Positions 45,694 to 55,945 of a stretch of DNA of 64,000 nucleotides are shown here, one piece after another. This DNA comes from Flavihumibacter solisilvae (GTDB lineage: Bacteria; Bacteroidota; Bacteroidia; Chitinophagales; Chitinophagaceae). Every line of letters begins with the position of its first letter. Position 1 is the first letter of the stretch. Both the position numbers and the translations under genes were made by a program. The notes beneath the pieces are model-generated. The model ran no database searches. It was not told where the DNA came from and saw nothing but the letters and a program-made list of their open reading frames with translations. The stretch lies in contig NZ_JSVC01000015.1 of assembly GCF_000814475.1 (NCBI RefSeq), positions 62,001-126,000 on the forward strand. The letters are read 5' to 3'.

Positions 45694-48600
45694 ATGAGAC
45701 CAAAACGATTGCCTGGTGTTTGGTATAAAGCCAAATGCGCTCTTTGCATGATATTAGTGCAAGGTTTCTTGTGTAACACTCTTTCAGCAAAGGAGAAGGA
45801 TTCCCCGTCAGATGCGGGTCACAATATCCGAAACCGGGGCAAACATACTGACCTGCCCGACCGTGTTGTCAAAGGACAGATAACCGGCGACAACGGTGAG
45901 CCTTTGGCGGGAGTAAGCGTTTCTGAAAAAGGAACTAACAATGTAGTCGTTACCGATAAGGAAGGAAGATATACCATCAACGTAAAGGATGAAAACAGTG
46001 TGCTGTTGTTTTCCCATGTCGGATTCCTGGATGTGGAAATCAAAGCCGGCTCATCGTCGTCTGTGGTTAAAATGGAGAAACTTTCAAAGAACCTCGAAGA
46101 CGTAGTCGTGGTCGGTTATGGCACCCAGAAAAAGAAGGAACTGACAAACGCTGTTGTACAGGTGTCAGGTTCGGAGGTTAAGAAATCGACTTCGGTTTCC
46201 CTGTCGAACTCGCTGTCAGGGCGACTTGCAGGATTATTCGTAAACCAAAGAAGTGCAATACCTGGTTTTGATGATGCGCAGATCCTGGTGCGGGGACCAA
46301 ATACTTACCGGAACAGTTCTGCATTGATCGTTATTGACGGTATTGCCAACGCGGATCCGGACGGACTGAACAGGCTGGATCCCAACGACATCGAGTCAAT
46401 ATCCGTATTGAAAGATGCCTCCGCAGCCGTTTATGGTGCACAGTCAGCAGGAGGGGTAATTCTTGTTACTACCAAGCGCGGAAAAAGTGGGAAACCCTCT
46501 TTTGATTTTACAACCACGCATTCTTACCAATCACCGACCATGAAAGTGAATTCAGCTGATGTTTTCCAGTACATGGATGTACTCAATCAGCGCAGGGCAC
46601 TGGAAGGTACACCGCCCGATTTCCCTGATGAGTTGATCGAATCATTTAAAAATGGTACAAGAAGACCGGAAGACTGGTACAATGCGTTGATCGATCCTCC
46701 TGCCAAGCAGTCACGGCAATCGCTCACTATGAGGGGCGGAACAGATAAAGTGAGATATTTTGTTTCTCTCGGAACTGCTTCGCAGGGCGGAATTATGCGA
46801 GGCGATGATAAAACCAGGTTGAAACAGTACAACGTAAGAAGCAATATCGATGTTTCTGTTACTGATAATTTTGAAGTAGGACTGGACCTTTCCTTCAGGC
46901 AAAAAAATACAGAGTCTCCACAAGGTGGTTCGGGTGAGATAGCCTATTTCGCAAATACCAGTCCATTACAGGAAGCATATATCGGTGGTGACTATCGCTA
47001 TCCAGGCGAAGGCTGGTCACACCTGAATCCTGCCGCCAGGCTTCTAAGCCCGGGCTATCGCGATACTAAGGCTGACGTAGGTATGGGTACACTTAAGTTT
47101 AAATACAACATACCGTTTGTGAAAGGTCTTGCATTGGATGGATTTGCTTCTGTTGTGAAGACCTCCAATTATGATAAGACCTTTAACTACACCTGGTTTT
47201 ATTGGGAGAGGGGAGCTAACCCCGGGGAAGTTGTGAAACGCCCGTCAAGAACAGTGGAAGATATCGGCTTAAGGGAAGGCTTTGTACAGAGCCAGCGGAT
47301 TACAGAAAATATTAAGTTATCCTATAACACCACGATAAGCGACCATAAAATCGGCGCATTCATTGCTTATGAGCAGATGGATTATAAGGACAATAATTTC
47401 TGGACCAGCCGCCTCGGTTATGCCTCTCCGTTGATCGACCAGCTTTCGGCCGGAAGTGCCAACCGCCAAAACTGGAACAATAATGGCGGAGCTACTGAAT
47501 CAGCAAGGAAGAACTATTTTGGCCGCCTTAATTATGATTACGCAGGTAAATACCTGTTTGGCTTCAGCGCCCGTTACGATGGTTCTCCGATTTTTCCCAA
47601 AGAGACCCGTTATGGTTTCTTTCCACAGGTATCTGCGGGATGGGTGTTGAGCAGTGAGTCTTTCATTCCTGAGAATATCTTCAGCAACCTGAAGTTAAGA
47701 GCTTCATGGGGCCAGTTGGGTAACGACAGGGTAAATCCCTTCCAGTATATAGGAGCATATGGATATTCAAATGGTTGGGTAATTAATGGAACGGATGCCC
47801 AGGGTATCGCGCCCACTTCCACACCCAATCCGAATATTACCTGGGAAGTAAGTGAAAAAACTGACATTGGCCTGGAAGCCGGCTTCCTGGATAACAGGTT
47901 AACTTTTGAATTCGATGTCTTCAATACAAAGACTTCACAGATTCTTGCCAAGAGACAGGCGTCGATCCCGGGATACACCGGCCTGGTGCTGCCCGACGAG
48001 AATATCGGAAAGATGAACAGCAAAGGATTTGAAATTCAGGCAGGTTACAGGCAGAATTTTGGCCGCCTCGGTTTCAGAGCAAGCGGAAATATCTCGTATG
48101 CTAAAAACGAGATCATTTATTTTGATGAGCCACCACAGGCAGAATCGTATCAGAAACAGGAAGGAAATCCTCTCGGTGCAATTCTGGTATACAAGGCTAT
48201 CGGGATCTACAGAACAGAAGACGACCTGACCAAGGGGGCCAGCTATGCAGGTGCCCGCACAGGGGGATTGATATTTGCGGATCTGAACAATGATGGCGAG
48301 ATCGATGTGAATGACCGCTACAGGTACGATGGTACCGGTTTTCCGAAAACGCAGTTTGGTCTGACCATCGGTTTGGATTACCAGAACTTCGACCTGACAA
48401 TGCTCCTGCAGGGACAGTCAGGAGCTAAGTGGCGGTTAAGCACCGGCTTTAGTTCCGGGTCTAATGGAAATGGTCTCGAGTATGTTGCGTTGAACTCCTA
48501 TTCATTGGAAAATCCCAATGCCATTCTGCCAATGATAGCGCCAACAGGTGTAGCATCATCCGACGCGGATTTCTATTACCATAACGTATCATGGGCACGC

Positions 48601-48816
48601 TTAAAAGCTATTGAGTTAGGATACAGCCTTCCCAAAAGCCTGGTGTCAAAGGTTAAAATAGCCAACCTCAGGGTCTATTTATCCGGCGACAATGTTTTTA
48701 TGCTCTATAACAACCTGAAGAAGTACGGTGCCGGCGATCCTGAATTCCTGCTTGGTAACGGTGGTGCATATCCCAATATGAGAACATTCAGCTTCGGAGT
48801 TAATCTTACTTTCTAA
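45694..48816 (+). CDS. SusC/RagA-type TonB-dependent transporter, mannoside-region pair
   Basis: The 1040-residue product begins with an export signal (CALCMILVQGFLCNTLSAKE). A carboxypeptidase-D-like domain (VVKGQITGDNGEPLAGVSVS) occupies about residues 57-130. The SusC box VVVVGYGTQKKKELTNAV is near 137-154, then comes the plug with SVLKDASAAVYGAQSAGGVI, and a barrel ending in FSFGVNLTF. It would import oligosaccharides with the SusD protein encoded 11 bases downstream. It lies beyond the mannosidase operon and the reversed haloperoxidase pair, so alpha-mannosides are the most likely cargo, but this rests on location and a shared operator-like site. Confidence 0.93.
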   Translation: MRPKRLPGVWYKAKCALCMILVQGFLCNTLSAKEKDSPSDAGHNIRNRGKHTDLPDRVVKGQITGDNGEPLAGVSVSEKGTNNVVVTDKEGRYTINVKDENSVLLFSHVGFLDVEIKAGSSSSVVKMEKLSKNLEDVVVVGYGTQKKKELTNAVVQVSGSEVKKSTSVSLSNSLSGRLAGLFVNQRSAIPGFDDAQILVRGPNTYRNSSALIVIDGIANADPDGLNRLDPNDIESISVLKDASAAVYGAQSAGGVILVTTKRGKSGKPSFDFTTTHSYQSPTMKVNSADVFQYMDVLNQRRALEGTPPDFPDELIESFKNGTRRPEDWYNALIDPPAKQSRQSLTMRGGTDKVRYFVSLGTASQGGIMRGDDKTRLKQYNVRSNIDVSVTDNFEVGLDLSFRQKNTESPQGGSGEIAYFANTSPLQEAYIGGDYRYPGEGWSHLNPAARLLSPGYRDTKADVGMGTLKFKYNIPFVKGLALDGFASVVKTSNYDKTFNYTWFYWERGANPGEVVKRPSRTVEDIGLREGFVQSQRITENIKLSYNTTISDHKIGAFIAYEQMDYKDNNFWTSRLGYASPLIDQLSAGSANRQNWNNNGGATESARKNYFGRLNYDYAGKYLFGFSARYDGSPIFPKETRYGFFPQVSAGWVLSSESFIPENIFSNLKLRASWGQLGNDRVNPFQYIGAYGYSNGWVINGTDAQGIAPTSTPNPNITWEVSEKTDIGLEAGFLDNRLTFEFDVFNTKTSQILAKRQASIPGYTGLVLPDENIGKMNSKGFEIQAGYRQNFGRLGFRASGNISYAKNEIIYFDEPPQAESYQKQEGNPLGAILVYKAIGIYRTEDDLTKGASYAGARTGGLIFADLNNDGEIDVNDRYRYDGTGFPKTQFGLTIGLDYQNFDLTMLLQGQSGAKWRLSTGFSSGSNGNGLEYVALNSYSLENPNAILPMIAPTGVASSDADFYYHNVSWARLKAIELGYSLPKSLVSKVKIANLRVYLSGDNVFMLYNNLKKYGAGDPEFLLGNGGAYPNMRTFSFGVNLTF

Positions 48817-48827
48817 AATCAACAATT

Positions 48828-50672
48828 ATGAGATCCTTAAAATTTTTAAATAAACAGGCAGCCAGAATTTATATCACGCTGTTTACCGGCCTGGCTATCA
48901 CTGCTATTTCGTGCGACAGGGACTTGCTGGATAAAAAGCCATTGGATTCACTGACCGATGATGCAGTTTTTTCCGATGCCAATTTTCTTCAAAGCTATGT
49001 TTACAATGTGTATAATGGCATGAAGCCCATATGGTTGCCGGGCACCGGTGGTTTCGAACCTTTGACAGATGTAGCCGTATCTCAGCCTGAAACGCATGAT
49101 AGATCGGCTGGAATCCGCCAATACCTGGAGGGAAACCTTTCTGCCGACAATATCACCGATCTTACCAATGTATGGAACGATGAATATGGGTATATCAGGA
49201 AGGCAAATGTGTTCTTCGAAAACATTGAGAATTCTGCAATCGATGCAACTGTGCTTGATCCGATGAAAGGCGAAATGCATTTCCTGCGGGCATGGATGTA
49301 CTTCGAGCTCACGAAGACCTTTGGAGGGGTACCTATTATTACCAGCAGCTTCAAACTGGATGATGAAAATTTTGATGTTCCCCGGAACACATACGATGAG
49401 TGCACTAAATTTATTATGGATGAATGCGACCTGGCTGCTGATTTATTGAAAACAACCAGCCCCACACCCGGAAAGATAAGCAAAGCCGCTGCCATGGCTT
49501 TAAAGGCGAGGGTGCTGTTGTACATGGCAAGTCCACTTAATAACCCTTCCAATGATGTGGCTAAATGGCAGGCGGCAGAGGTTGCCACCAAAGCTGTGAT
49601 CGACCTGAACTATACGCTGCATCCCACGCACGACGATCTGTTTACAAGGCCACTGAAATCGGACGAAATAATCCTCGGTAAATCCCATACTGCCGGCACC
49701 CGTATTCCGGACTGGGGCTTTAACTATGACTATTGGCCAAGCGGGTTTGATGCAAGACAGCGCATAATGCCCACGCAGACTTTTGTAAACATGTTTCAAA
49801 TGACCAACGGGCAGTATCCATACATGCCCGACGGAGTTACCGTAAACCCTGCCTCGGGATATGATCCACAGGATCCGCATAAAAACAGGGATCCAAGATT
49901 CTATAGCGACATCATTTATCCGGGTGCAGGTCCGTTTACCATCAATGATGGAGCGAAGAGTACACTCAGAACCTATGAATACTGGGAAGATGCCAATCCC
50001 AATCCGGACAATGCAGCGCCATATGTCAACCCAAATAAGGTGGACCCCAAAAATGGCCAGGAACTCTATGATTTCGGCCGTGATTCAAAAACGTATTGGG
50101 TAAAAGGTAAGACACCGTTTCACTGGAGGGTTCAGACGGGCTATACTTTCAGAAGGTTACTGGATTTTACCGGTCCACGTGCAAGCTTTGATCATGATTA
50201 CAACCAGGCTATCACCTTCCTCCGGATTGCTGAATTCTACCTGAACTATGCGGAAATCCAGATCGCCCTGGGAAATGAAGCAGTTGCCCGCGAGTATATT
50301 AACAAGGTAAGGAAAAGGCCATCTGTGAACATGCCGGATATTACGAGCTCCGGCACCGATCTCGTACGGGAGTACAGGAACGAAAGAGCAATTGAACTAC
50401 ACCTTGAAGATCACCGCTTCTTTGACCTGATGCGTTGGAAAGCCGCTCCATCAAATATTGACATTCCTATCCGCGGATTGACCAGCGTGAAAATGGATTG
50501 GTCAAGTGCACAGCCTGGTGATTTGTTAGGTAAAATGACTTTCAATTATGGAGTTATTGAAGCCGCCGAAGTCAGAAAACCATGGGCAGGTGATTTTTAT
50601 TACTTATTACCTATTCCACGCGAAGAAATCAAAAGGAGTCATGATGCTATCTCGCAAAATCCTGGTTATTAA
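48828..50672 (+). CDS. SusD/RagB-family glycan-binding lipoprotein
   Basis: The 614-residue product has a lipoprotein signal ending in AITAISC. It has the canonical SusD layout: DLLDKKPLDSLTDDAVFSD after the lipid anchor, TPR-like helices such as RAWMYFELTKTFGGVPII, a MALKARVLLYMAS helix, and the C-terminal VREYRNERAIELHLEDHRFFDLMRW and YYLLPIPREEI signatures. It forms the lid on the SusC barrel just upstream. It is followed by a strong terminator, so susC-susD form a two-gene unit. Confidence 0.95.
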   Translation: MRSLKFLNKQAARIYITLFTGLAITAISCDRDLLDKKPLDSLTDDAVFSDANFLQSYVYNVYNGMKPIWLPGTGGFEPLTDVAVSQPETHDRSAGIRQYLEGNLSADNITDLTNVWNDEYGYIRKANVFFENIENSAIDATVLDPMKGEMHFLRAWMYFELTKTFGGVPIITSSFKLDDENFDVPRNTYDECTKFIMDECDLAADLLKTTSPTPGKISKAAAMALKARVLLYMASPLNNPSNDVAKWQAAEVATKAVIDLNYTLHPTHDDLFTRPLKSDEIILGKSHTAGTRIPDWGFNYDYWPSGFDARQRIMPTQTFVNMFQMTNGQYPYMPDGVTVNPASGYDPQDPHKNRDPRFYSDIIYPGAGPFTINDGAKSTLRTYEYWEDANPNPDNAAPYVNPNKVDPKNGQELYDFGRDSKTYWVKGKTPFHWRVQTGYTFRRLLDFTGPRASFDHDYNQAITFLRIAEFYLNYAEIQIALGNEAVAREYINKVRKRPSVNMPDITSSGTDLVREYRNERAIELHLEDHRFFDLMRWKAAPSNIDIPIRGLTSVKMDWSSAQPGDLLGKMTFNYGVIEAAEVRKPWAGDFYYLLPIPREEIKRSHDAISQNPGY

Positions 50673-50699
50673 AATTACTGATTACTGAATGATTGATAT

Positions 50700-50732
50700 A
50701 ACCGGGCGGCATTTGCTGCCCGGTTTTTTTTT
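50700..50732 (+). terminator. Intrinsic terminator after the second susCD pair
   Basis: AACCGGGCGGC (50700-50710) pairs with GCTGCCCGGTT (50715-50725), with one G-T pair, around ATTT, followed by nine T residues. This is a textbook hairpin plus T-run on the plus strand. Confidence 0.9.
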
Positions 50733-50742
50733 GCCGCATACT

Positions 50743-51636
50743 TCATTTCACTACTACACTCTTTGTATTGACACTAAACCCGCTGAAACAACCAATCACG
50801 TTTTCACCGCTGATCGTGCTCTGCAGGTTTACCGGGGTGGAGAAGGGGCTGGCACTTTCACTTGCCTTTAAATAGCTGTCCCAGAAATTATAGACCTTCC
50901 TTTCAACATTCACCAGGTGATAGCTCACGGTATCGCCTATATCAAATCCATTCGAATGAGTAATGTGCATGTACTGTCCGTTCACAAGCTCATCTGTTCG
51001 TGGTGAATACCTGTTTGTGCCCAGTGCACCCCAGCCAAAATTTTCGCCTGTCTGCCTCGTCCTCCAGTAATATAATTGGGTGTTCCCGATAGTGTCCGGG
51101 TCCTTGAAGTGAACGGTAAGCCGGGCCATATATTCGGGATCATCTTCCTCGTCAATAAAATAGTAACCGCTGGTAATACTGTCAATCGACAATGGTTGCA
51201 ATAGCTCCGTCGTGGCACTATACATTTTGCCTTCTACTTCGATTTCAAGCAGGTAATGCATGCCCGGCGTGCCTCTTAGGGTTGTATCAAAATAAACGCC
51301 CGGGATATAAGCGTTGCTGAGCTGTGTAAGCGCAGCCTCTTTCAGTTCTTTCCGGCTGGATGCATCCCATTCATATTGGCCGGAAATCAACCGGCCTTCC
51401 GTTATTGCAACACTGGCGCCTGTTACCGGTACATTCGTGAAATCAGGTGCGTAGTAATCCTGGCTCCTTCCGAGTATAACGTAGTTGTACAGGGGCAGTT
51501 CATTGTTGATATAAGCCTCCACCACCAGCTTCGGTTGGTGGCTATTTACTTTTATATCGAAATCCTTTTCACACGAGGTCAACCCGGCCACGATGGCTGA
51601 AATAAAGACAAAGACAATGCCTGACGTCGTTCTCAT
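50743..51636 (-). CDS. DUF4249 lipoprotein
   Basis: The 297-residue product has a lipoprotein signal ending in AGLTSC, then the DUF4249 opening EKDFDIKVNSHQPKLVVEAY. The rest is mainly beta strands (GMHYLLEIEVEGKMYSATTE). DUF4249 proteins regularly follow a TonB-dependent receptor of the type encoded just upstream here, with only three bases between the genes. They are thought to be the surface partner of that receptor, in the way SusD is for SusC. Ligand unknown. Confidence 0.85.
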   Translation of the reverse strand: MRTTSGIVFVFISAIVAGLTSCEKDFDIKVNSHQPKLVVEAYINNELPLYNYVILGRSQDYYAPDFTNVPVTGASVAITEGRLISGQYEWDASSRKELKEAALTQLSNAYIPGVYFDTTLRGTPGMHYLLEIEVEGKMYSATTELLQPLSIDSITSGYYFIDEEDDPEYMARLTVHFKDPDTIGNTQLYYWRTRQTGENFGWGALGTNRYSPRTDELVNGQYMHITHSNGFDIGDTVSYHLVNVERKVYNFWDSYLKASESASPFSTPVNLQSTISGENVIGCFSGFSVNTKSVVVK

Positions 51637-51639
51637 GTT

Positions 51640-54027
51640 TCAGAATTTAAAATTCCAGGTTATACCCGGAGTGATTGGGAAAAGATAAACCTGCTTGCCC
51701 TGGATTACGCCCTCGTCTTCATCGGCATACAGGTAAATGAAGTACGGGTTGTATCGGTTGTACACATTATAAAGGCTGAAGACCCAGCTGCTCTTATATC
51801 TTTTGGTAGTCCGCGGCCTCGGTGTAAATGTGAAGGCCAGGTCCAGCCGGTGATAAGGCGGCATGCGGTAATCGTTGATCCTGTCGTATTGATTAACATT
51901 AGTCAGGATAGGCACCATGTTGCGCGGGTCATAACCCATGTCATATGCAAACCTTCCTGTCGGCATTGTGAGCGCATTGCCGGTGCCATATACAAATACC
52001 GTAGATGCTTCCCAGTGCCGGTTGAACCGGTAATTCAATACCAAACTCATGTCATGGGTACGATCGTACCTGTATGGAAAAGGTTTGCCATCGTTCATGC
52101 CAGGGAAAGTGCGGGTGGTACGACTTAACGTATACCCGATCCAGCCGTTGAGTTTTCCTTTTTTCTTTTGAAGAAAGAATTCAATTCCATATGCTTTGCC
52201 ACTTCCAAAAACCATTTCTCCCTCTATATTCTGGTTCAGTAGCAATTGCGCACCGGGTTTGAATTCCAGTTGATTGGTCATGGTTTTATAATAGGCTTCC
52301 ATACTTATCTCATACCTGCCTTTGCCGAAGCCTTTGAAAAATCCTGCCGCAACCTGCTCCGCCCTCCCGGGCCTGATCAACCTGCTTACCGGCACCCAGA
52401 GATCACTCGGGAATGTTGCGGCACTCGTGGTGGCGAGATGCAGGTACTGCGTGGTACGCGTATAAGACATCTTGATGCTGGAAGCATTACTGGTTTTATA
52501 CAAAACACTGATGCGTGGCTCCGGGTACTGGTAACGGGCAATGCTTTCCCCTTTTTTGAAAGATTCCGTTTCGCCGGTTGGTGCTCCATTTGCACCATAG
52601 AGTACTCTTTCGGTCGGACCGACCTGGTTAAAATAACTGTAACGGAAACCGGCAACGAGATTCAGTCGTGGCGTAACATTGATATCTGTACTGATATATG
52701 CAGCTGCCTCCCGGGCATGCTGGTCATTGATCTGCGATTTGAAATCCTGTATTCCTACAGTTGAGTTACCCGCTCCCGGCCTGAAGGAATGCAAAGTATA
52801 CTGAACGCCTGTTTTCCACCTGATCCACCTATGGGGAGTATAGACCCAGTCGTTCTTGACCTGGTAGTCGGTGAGTCCCGAGGAAAGCACGAAACTGCTC
52901 GTGCTGTAAAAGATCCTGCTGCTCAGGTTGAAATTATTCCGCACTACGGACAATTCCTGTTTCCAGCGGTTGTTCAGCTGTAGTTTCCACGTCAGCCCAA
53001 AAATGGTGTTGCCCCAGAGTGCATTGAACTCACGCCCCAGGAATTCGGAATAATCGTCCTGGAACTTGAAATCATCACGCCCTGAATAGAAAGTAAATGA
53101 CAGGGTGTTCTTTCTGTTGACCCGGTAATCAGCCCTTCCGTTGAAGTCATAAAAGTAGTACGCATTCTGGCCGATCTTGCCGGGTACGACCAGCCGGGCT
53201 AACTGGTCAATGTAGGTGCGTCGCGCACTGATGATGAATGTCAGTTTCTTTTTGACGATTGGTCCCTCAAGTGATAGCCGGGATGAGATCAGGCCAATTC
53301 CACCGCTGACTTTCAAAGAATCCTTATTTCCCTCCCTCGTGGTTACTGAAATTACACTGCTCAGCCGCCCGCCATATTCGGCGGGCATTCCGCCTTTTAT
53401 GACCTCTACGTTTTTTACTGCGTCGCCGTTGAAAACGCTGAAGAAGCCCAGCAGGTGGTTCGGGTTGTAGACCGTAATACCGTCGAGCAGAACGAGATTC
53501 TGGTCAGGACCACCTCCCCGCACATACATCCCGGCGCTTGATTCTCCACTACCTTTAATGCCAGGCAGGAGGGTGACAATTTTCAGCGGGTCAACTTCAC
53601 CCAGTACAACCGGCAGTTTCTGGATCTGTGCCATATCGAGGATATGGGTGCTCATCTGGTTGCGCATGATATTGCGGCTGGCAGAAATGGTTACGTTTTG
53701 CAATAGGCTTTCCCGCGGCTGCAGTACAACCAACAAACTAGTGTCATTATTCAGGAGGATACTGCGGGAAAAGGGAAAATACCCGACTGAGCTGACAGCA
53801 ATGTGGTGACGCCCGCTGGGTAATATGGCAATAATGGCTCCGCTGCTGTCGGCCGACTGCTCTAACCGGTTAATTTTTACGGTGGCATTGCCAATGGGGA
53901 TTTTTTCGGCGTCGACCACCTTGAAGGTAAGGGTATGGCTTTGCGGGTAAGCTGTACGGACAGCCAACACCACGATGGCAATCAGGAGAATTCGGAAAAT
54001 GCAGCACATTTTCTCACCCGTCTTCAT
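51640..54027 (-). CDS. TonB-dependent receptor with carboxypeptidase-like N-terminal domain
   Basis: The ATG at 54027 is preferred over a TTG two codons upstream. The 795-residue product has an export signal (FRILLIAIVVLAVRTAYPQ). A carboxypeptidase-D-like domain follows at about residues 28-110, then a plug with GMYVRGGGPDQNLVLLDGI and GGMPAEYGGRLSSVISV, and a barrel. It is shorter than SusC proteins and pairs with DUF4249 rather than SusD. Such receptors import siderophores, peptides or other small ligands. Nothing nearby identifies the cargo. Confidence 0.9.
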   Translation of the reverse strand: MKTGEKMCCIFRILLIAIVVLAVRTAYPQSHTLTFKVVDAEKIPIGNATVKINRLEQSADSSGAIIAILPSGRHHIAVSSVGYFPFSRSILLNNDTSLLVVLQPRESLLQNVTISASRNIMRNQMSTHILDMAQIQKLPVVLGEVDPLKIVTLLPGIKGSGESSAGMYVRGGGPDQNLVLLDGITVYNPNHLLGFFSVFNGDAVKNVEVIKGGMPAEYGGRLSSVISVTTREGNKDSLKVSGGIGLISSRLSLEGPIVKKKLTFIISARRTYIDQLARLVVPGKIGQNAYYFYDFNGRADYRVNRKNTLSFTFYSGRDDFKFQDDYSEFLGREFNALWGNTIFGLTWKLQLNNRWKQELSVVRNNFNLSSRIFYSTSSFVLSSGLTDYQVKNDWVYTPHRWIRWKTGVQYTLHSFRPGAGNSTVGIQDFKSQINDQHAREAAAYISTDINVTPRLNLVAGFRYSYFNQVGPTERVLYGANGAPTGETESFKKGESIARYQYPEPRISVLYKTSNASSIKMSYTRTTQYLHLATTSAATFPSDLWVPVSRLIRPGRAEQVAAGFFKGFGKGRYEISMEAYYKTMTNQLEFKPGAQLLLNQNIEGEMVFGSGKAYGIEFFLQKKKGKLNGWIGYTLSRTTRTFPGMNDGKPFPYRYDRTHDMSLVLNYRFNRHWEASTVFVYGTGNALTMPTGRFAYDMGYDPRNMVPILTNVNQYDRINDYRMPPYHRLDLAFTFTPRPRTTKRYKSSWVFSLYNVYNRYNPYFIYLYADEDEGVIQGKQVYLFPITPGITWNFKF

Positions 54028-54061
54028 ATGCAATTTAGTCTTTTACCGGCGGTTGGTGGGT

Positions 54062-54121
54062 AAAAAAAAAGACCGCTGTAATATCCGGATTGCAATACGT
54101 ATACCAGCCGGATGTTAGCGG
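54062..54121 (-). terminator. Intrinsic terminator after the SSS transporter gene
   Basis: Read on the minus strand, CCGCT...ATCCGG (54121-54108) can pair with CCGGAT...AGCGG (54088-54073). A run of nine T residues follows at 54070-54062. The stem is interrupted by small bulges. It lies about 160 bases after the transporter stop and before the TonB-receptor start. The surrounding gene-free stretch 54028-54278 holds nothing else I could recognise. Confidence 0.6.
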
Positions 54122-54278
54122 AAAGCGAAAGAGCCTGGCGATTAAGGTGACGGGTTGAGGGTACCGGGATGTCTTCAAAAAGTAAAATCGTAACGTTGTT
54201 CAGTAACCGCTTTACCGAAGGCCGTGGATGGTTTTTTTCACTTCAAACTTCCCGCATGGACATCTTGCCAGATTAAGT

Positions 54279-55895
54279 TCACCTTGCCAATCCAACCGGC
54301 GAGAAAATAACGTACATGCCCACCAGCGCCAGCAACAATACCAACGCAACCCAATGCCGATTCTTCCATGGTGTCAGTTCCTGTTTGACGGCTTTGTTCG
54401 GCTGGTAGGGTATGGACAGTGGGTGCAGCCGTCCGATCAGCAACATCAGCGCAGCGGTAAGCACAAACAGAATTGCCAGCACATGCAGGAAGTGAAGTTT
54501 GATTTCCAGCACAAACTCAGCAATCGCATAGCTGCAGATGAAAAATACAAGTCCGATCCTCGCGGCTATTGGTGGTACCCTGCGGGTGAGCAGCCCCACG
54601 ACCAGAATTGTAAATATTGGTACACTGAATAGCCCGCCTACCGTCTGCACATAGGTGTAGAAACCACGGCTTGCAAACAGGATGAAAGGTGCTATGAACA
54701 TCGCGGCAAGGCACAGTATGATCTCAAATCGCTTAGCGGTTCGCACAAGCTGCGTTTCTGAGAGTTTCCTTCCCTTTTTTAATGCCCAGGGCTTATAAAG
54801 ATTCAGCATGAACAATGTGCTTGAGCTGTTCAGTCCAGCGTTGAAAGTAGTGAACGCTGCACCAAACAGCAATGCGGCCATAAAGCCGGTATAAAAAGGC
54901 GGCGAAGCATCACCTAATAATTTGGGGAATACCTCTGCAGTGTTTGACATCCCGGAATACAGGTGCACCGCAATAACACCAGGAATATTAATAAGCAACG
55001 GGCACAGCAGCTTGCCAACACAGGCAAGTGCAATTCCTTTCTGGCAGCTCGCAAGATCCCGGGAACCCAGCAGTTGCTGTACAATATATTGTTCAGTGCC
55101 CCAATAGTAAAGATTCACCAGCAACATGCCGGTAAATATTGTGGCGAAAGGGATGGCATCTGCAGGTCCGCCGATGCTGTTCCAGTGACTGGTCTTGTAT
55201 GTCGTTACCATATTCCAACCGCTGACCAGGTTGCCTTCACCCAGTTCGCAAAGTGCATAAAGAGGCAACAGGAGTCCACCGGTAAACATCGCGAATCCCA
55301 GCAGGGTATCCGATACGGAGATTGCTTTCAATCCGCCCAGCAACGAATACAACGCCCCGGCGATCCCCAGGCACCAGACCAGGACCCAGATCACCAGCCA
55401 GTAATCCACCTTGTAAATCTCTGAAAAGCGGAAGATGCCATTGAAAGCTACAGCGCCACTGTACAATACAGAAGGTAGCAGGTTAACGATATAGTTCACC
55501 AGGAAAATCAACGAAACGATCACCTTGGTCTTACGGTCATACCGGTTCTCGAGGTAATCAGGCGTAGTTGCGATTTCGTGCCTGAGGTAGATGGGCATAA
55601 TAAATTCCGAAACCACCAGCATGGCAAACACTGAGGTCACCCCCCATGCCATTACACTCATGTTATTGGTAAAAGTGAGTTCATTTTCGCCAATGAATAG
55701 CGCCGTATTGATATTTGCAAACAGAACGCCACTGCCTACCGTAATAAAACCGAGGTTCCGGTTCGCGAAGAACAATCCTGAAAGGGTGTTGAGTTTTTCC
55801 TTCCTGGTCTGAAGCCATGAAATAACGGCAATACCCCCGGTTATGGAGATAAAGGCAAGCAACGCAATCGGGTCCATGAAACTAAAATAGGACAT
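54279..55895 (-). CDS. Sodium:solute symporter (SSS family), probable sugar transporter
   Basis: The 538-residue inner-membrane protein has about 13-14 hydrophobic segments. Family features include NINTALFIGENELTF in the region of helix 1-2, TPDYLENRYDRKTKVIVSLI, the helix with GALYSLLGGLKAISVSDTL, and YYWGTEQYIVQQLLGSRDLA, all typical of SGLT-like sodium/sugar symporters. It would import the sugar freed by the upstream glycosidase. It is the last gene of the susC-susD-hydrolase-regulator operon and is followed by a terminator. Confidence 0.92.
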   Translation of the reverse strand: MSYFSFMDPIALLAFISITGGIAVISWLQTRKEKLNTLSGLFFANRNLGFITVGSGVLFANINTALFIGENELTFTNNMSVMAWGVTSVFAMLVVSEFIMPIYLRHEIATTPDYLENRYDRKTKVIVSLIFLVNYIVNLLPSVLYSGAVAFNGIFRFSEIYKVDYWLVIWVLVWCLGIAGALYSLLGGLKAISVSDTLLGFAMFTGGLLLPLYALCELGEGNLVSGWNMVTTYKTSHWNSIGGPADAIPFATIFTGMLLVNLYYWGTEQYIVQQLLGSRDLASCQKGIALACVGKLLCPLLINIPGVIAVHLYSGMSNTAEVFPKLLGDASPPFYTGFMAALLFGAAFTTFNAGLNSSSTLFMLNLYKPWALKKGRKLSETQLVRTAKRFEIILCLAAMFIAPFILFASRGFYTYVQTVGGLFSVPIFTILVVGLLTRRVPPIAARIGLVFFICSYAIAEFVLEIKLHFLHVLAILFVLTAALMLLIGRLHPLSIPYQPNKAVKQELTPWKNRHWVALVLLLALVGMYVIFSPVGLAR

Positions 55896-55945
55896 AAGCC
55901 CGCGCTGTCAATGCTGGATTCTACCGAATTATTCTACAATATTGA

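Noticed and set aside
52246-52764. Plus-strand open frame of 172 codons within the TonB-receptor gene
   Set aside because: Antisense shadow; the receptor barrel sequence on the minus strand explains the open frame.
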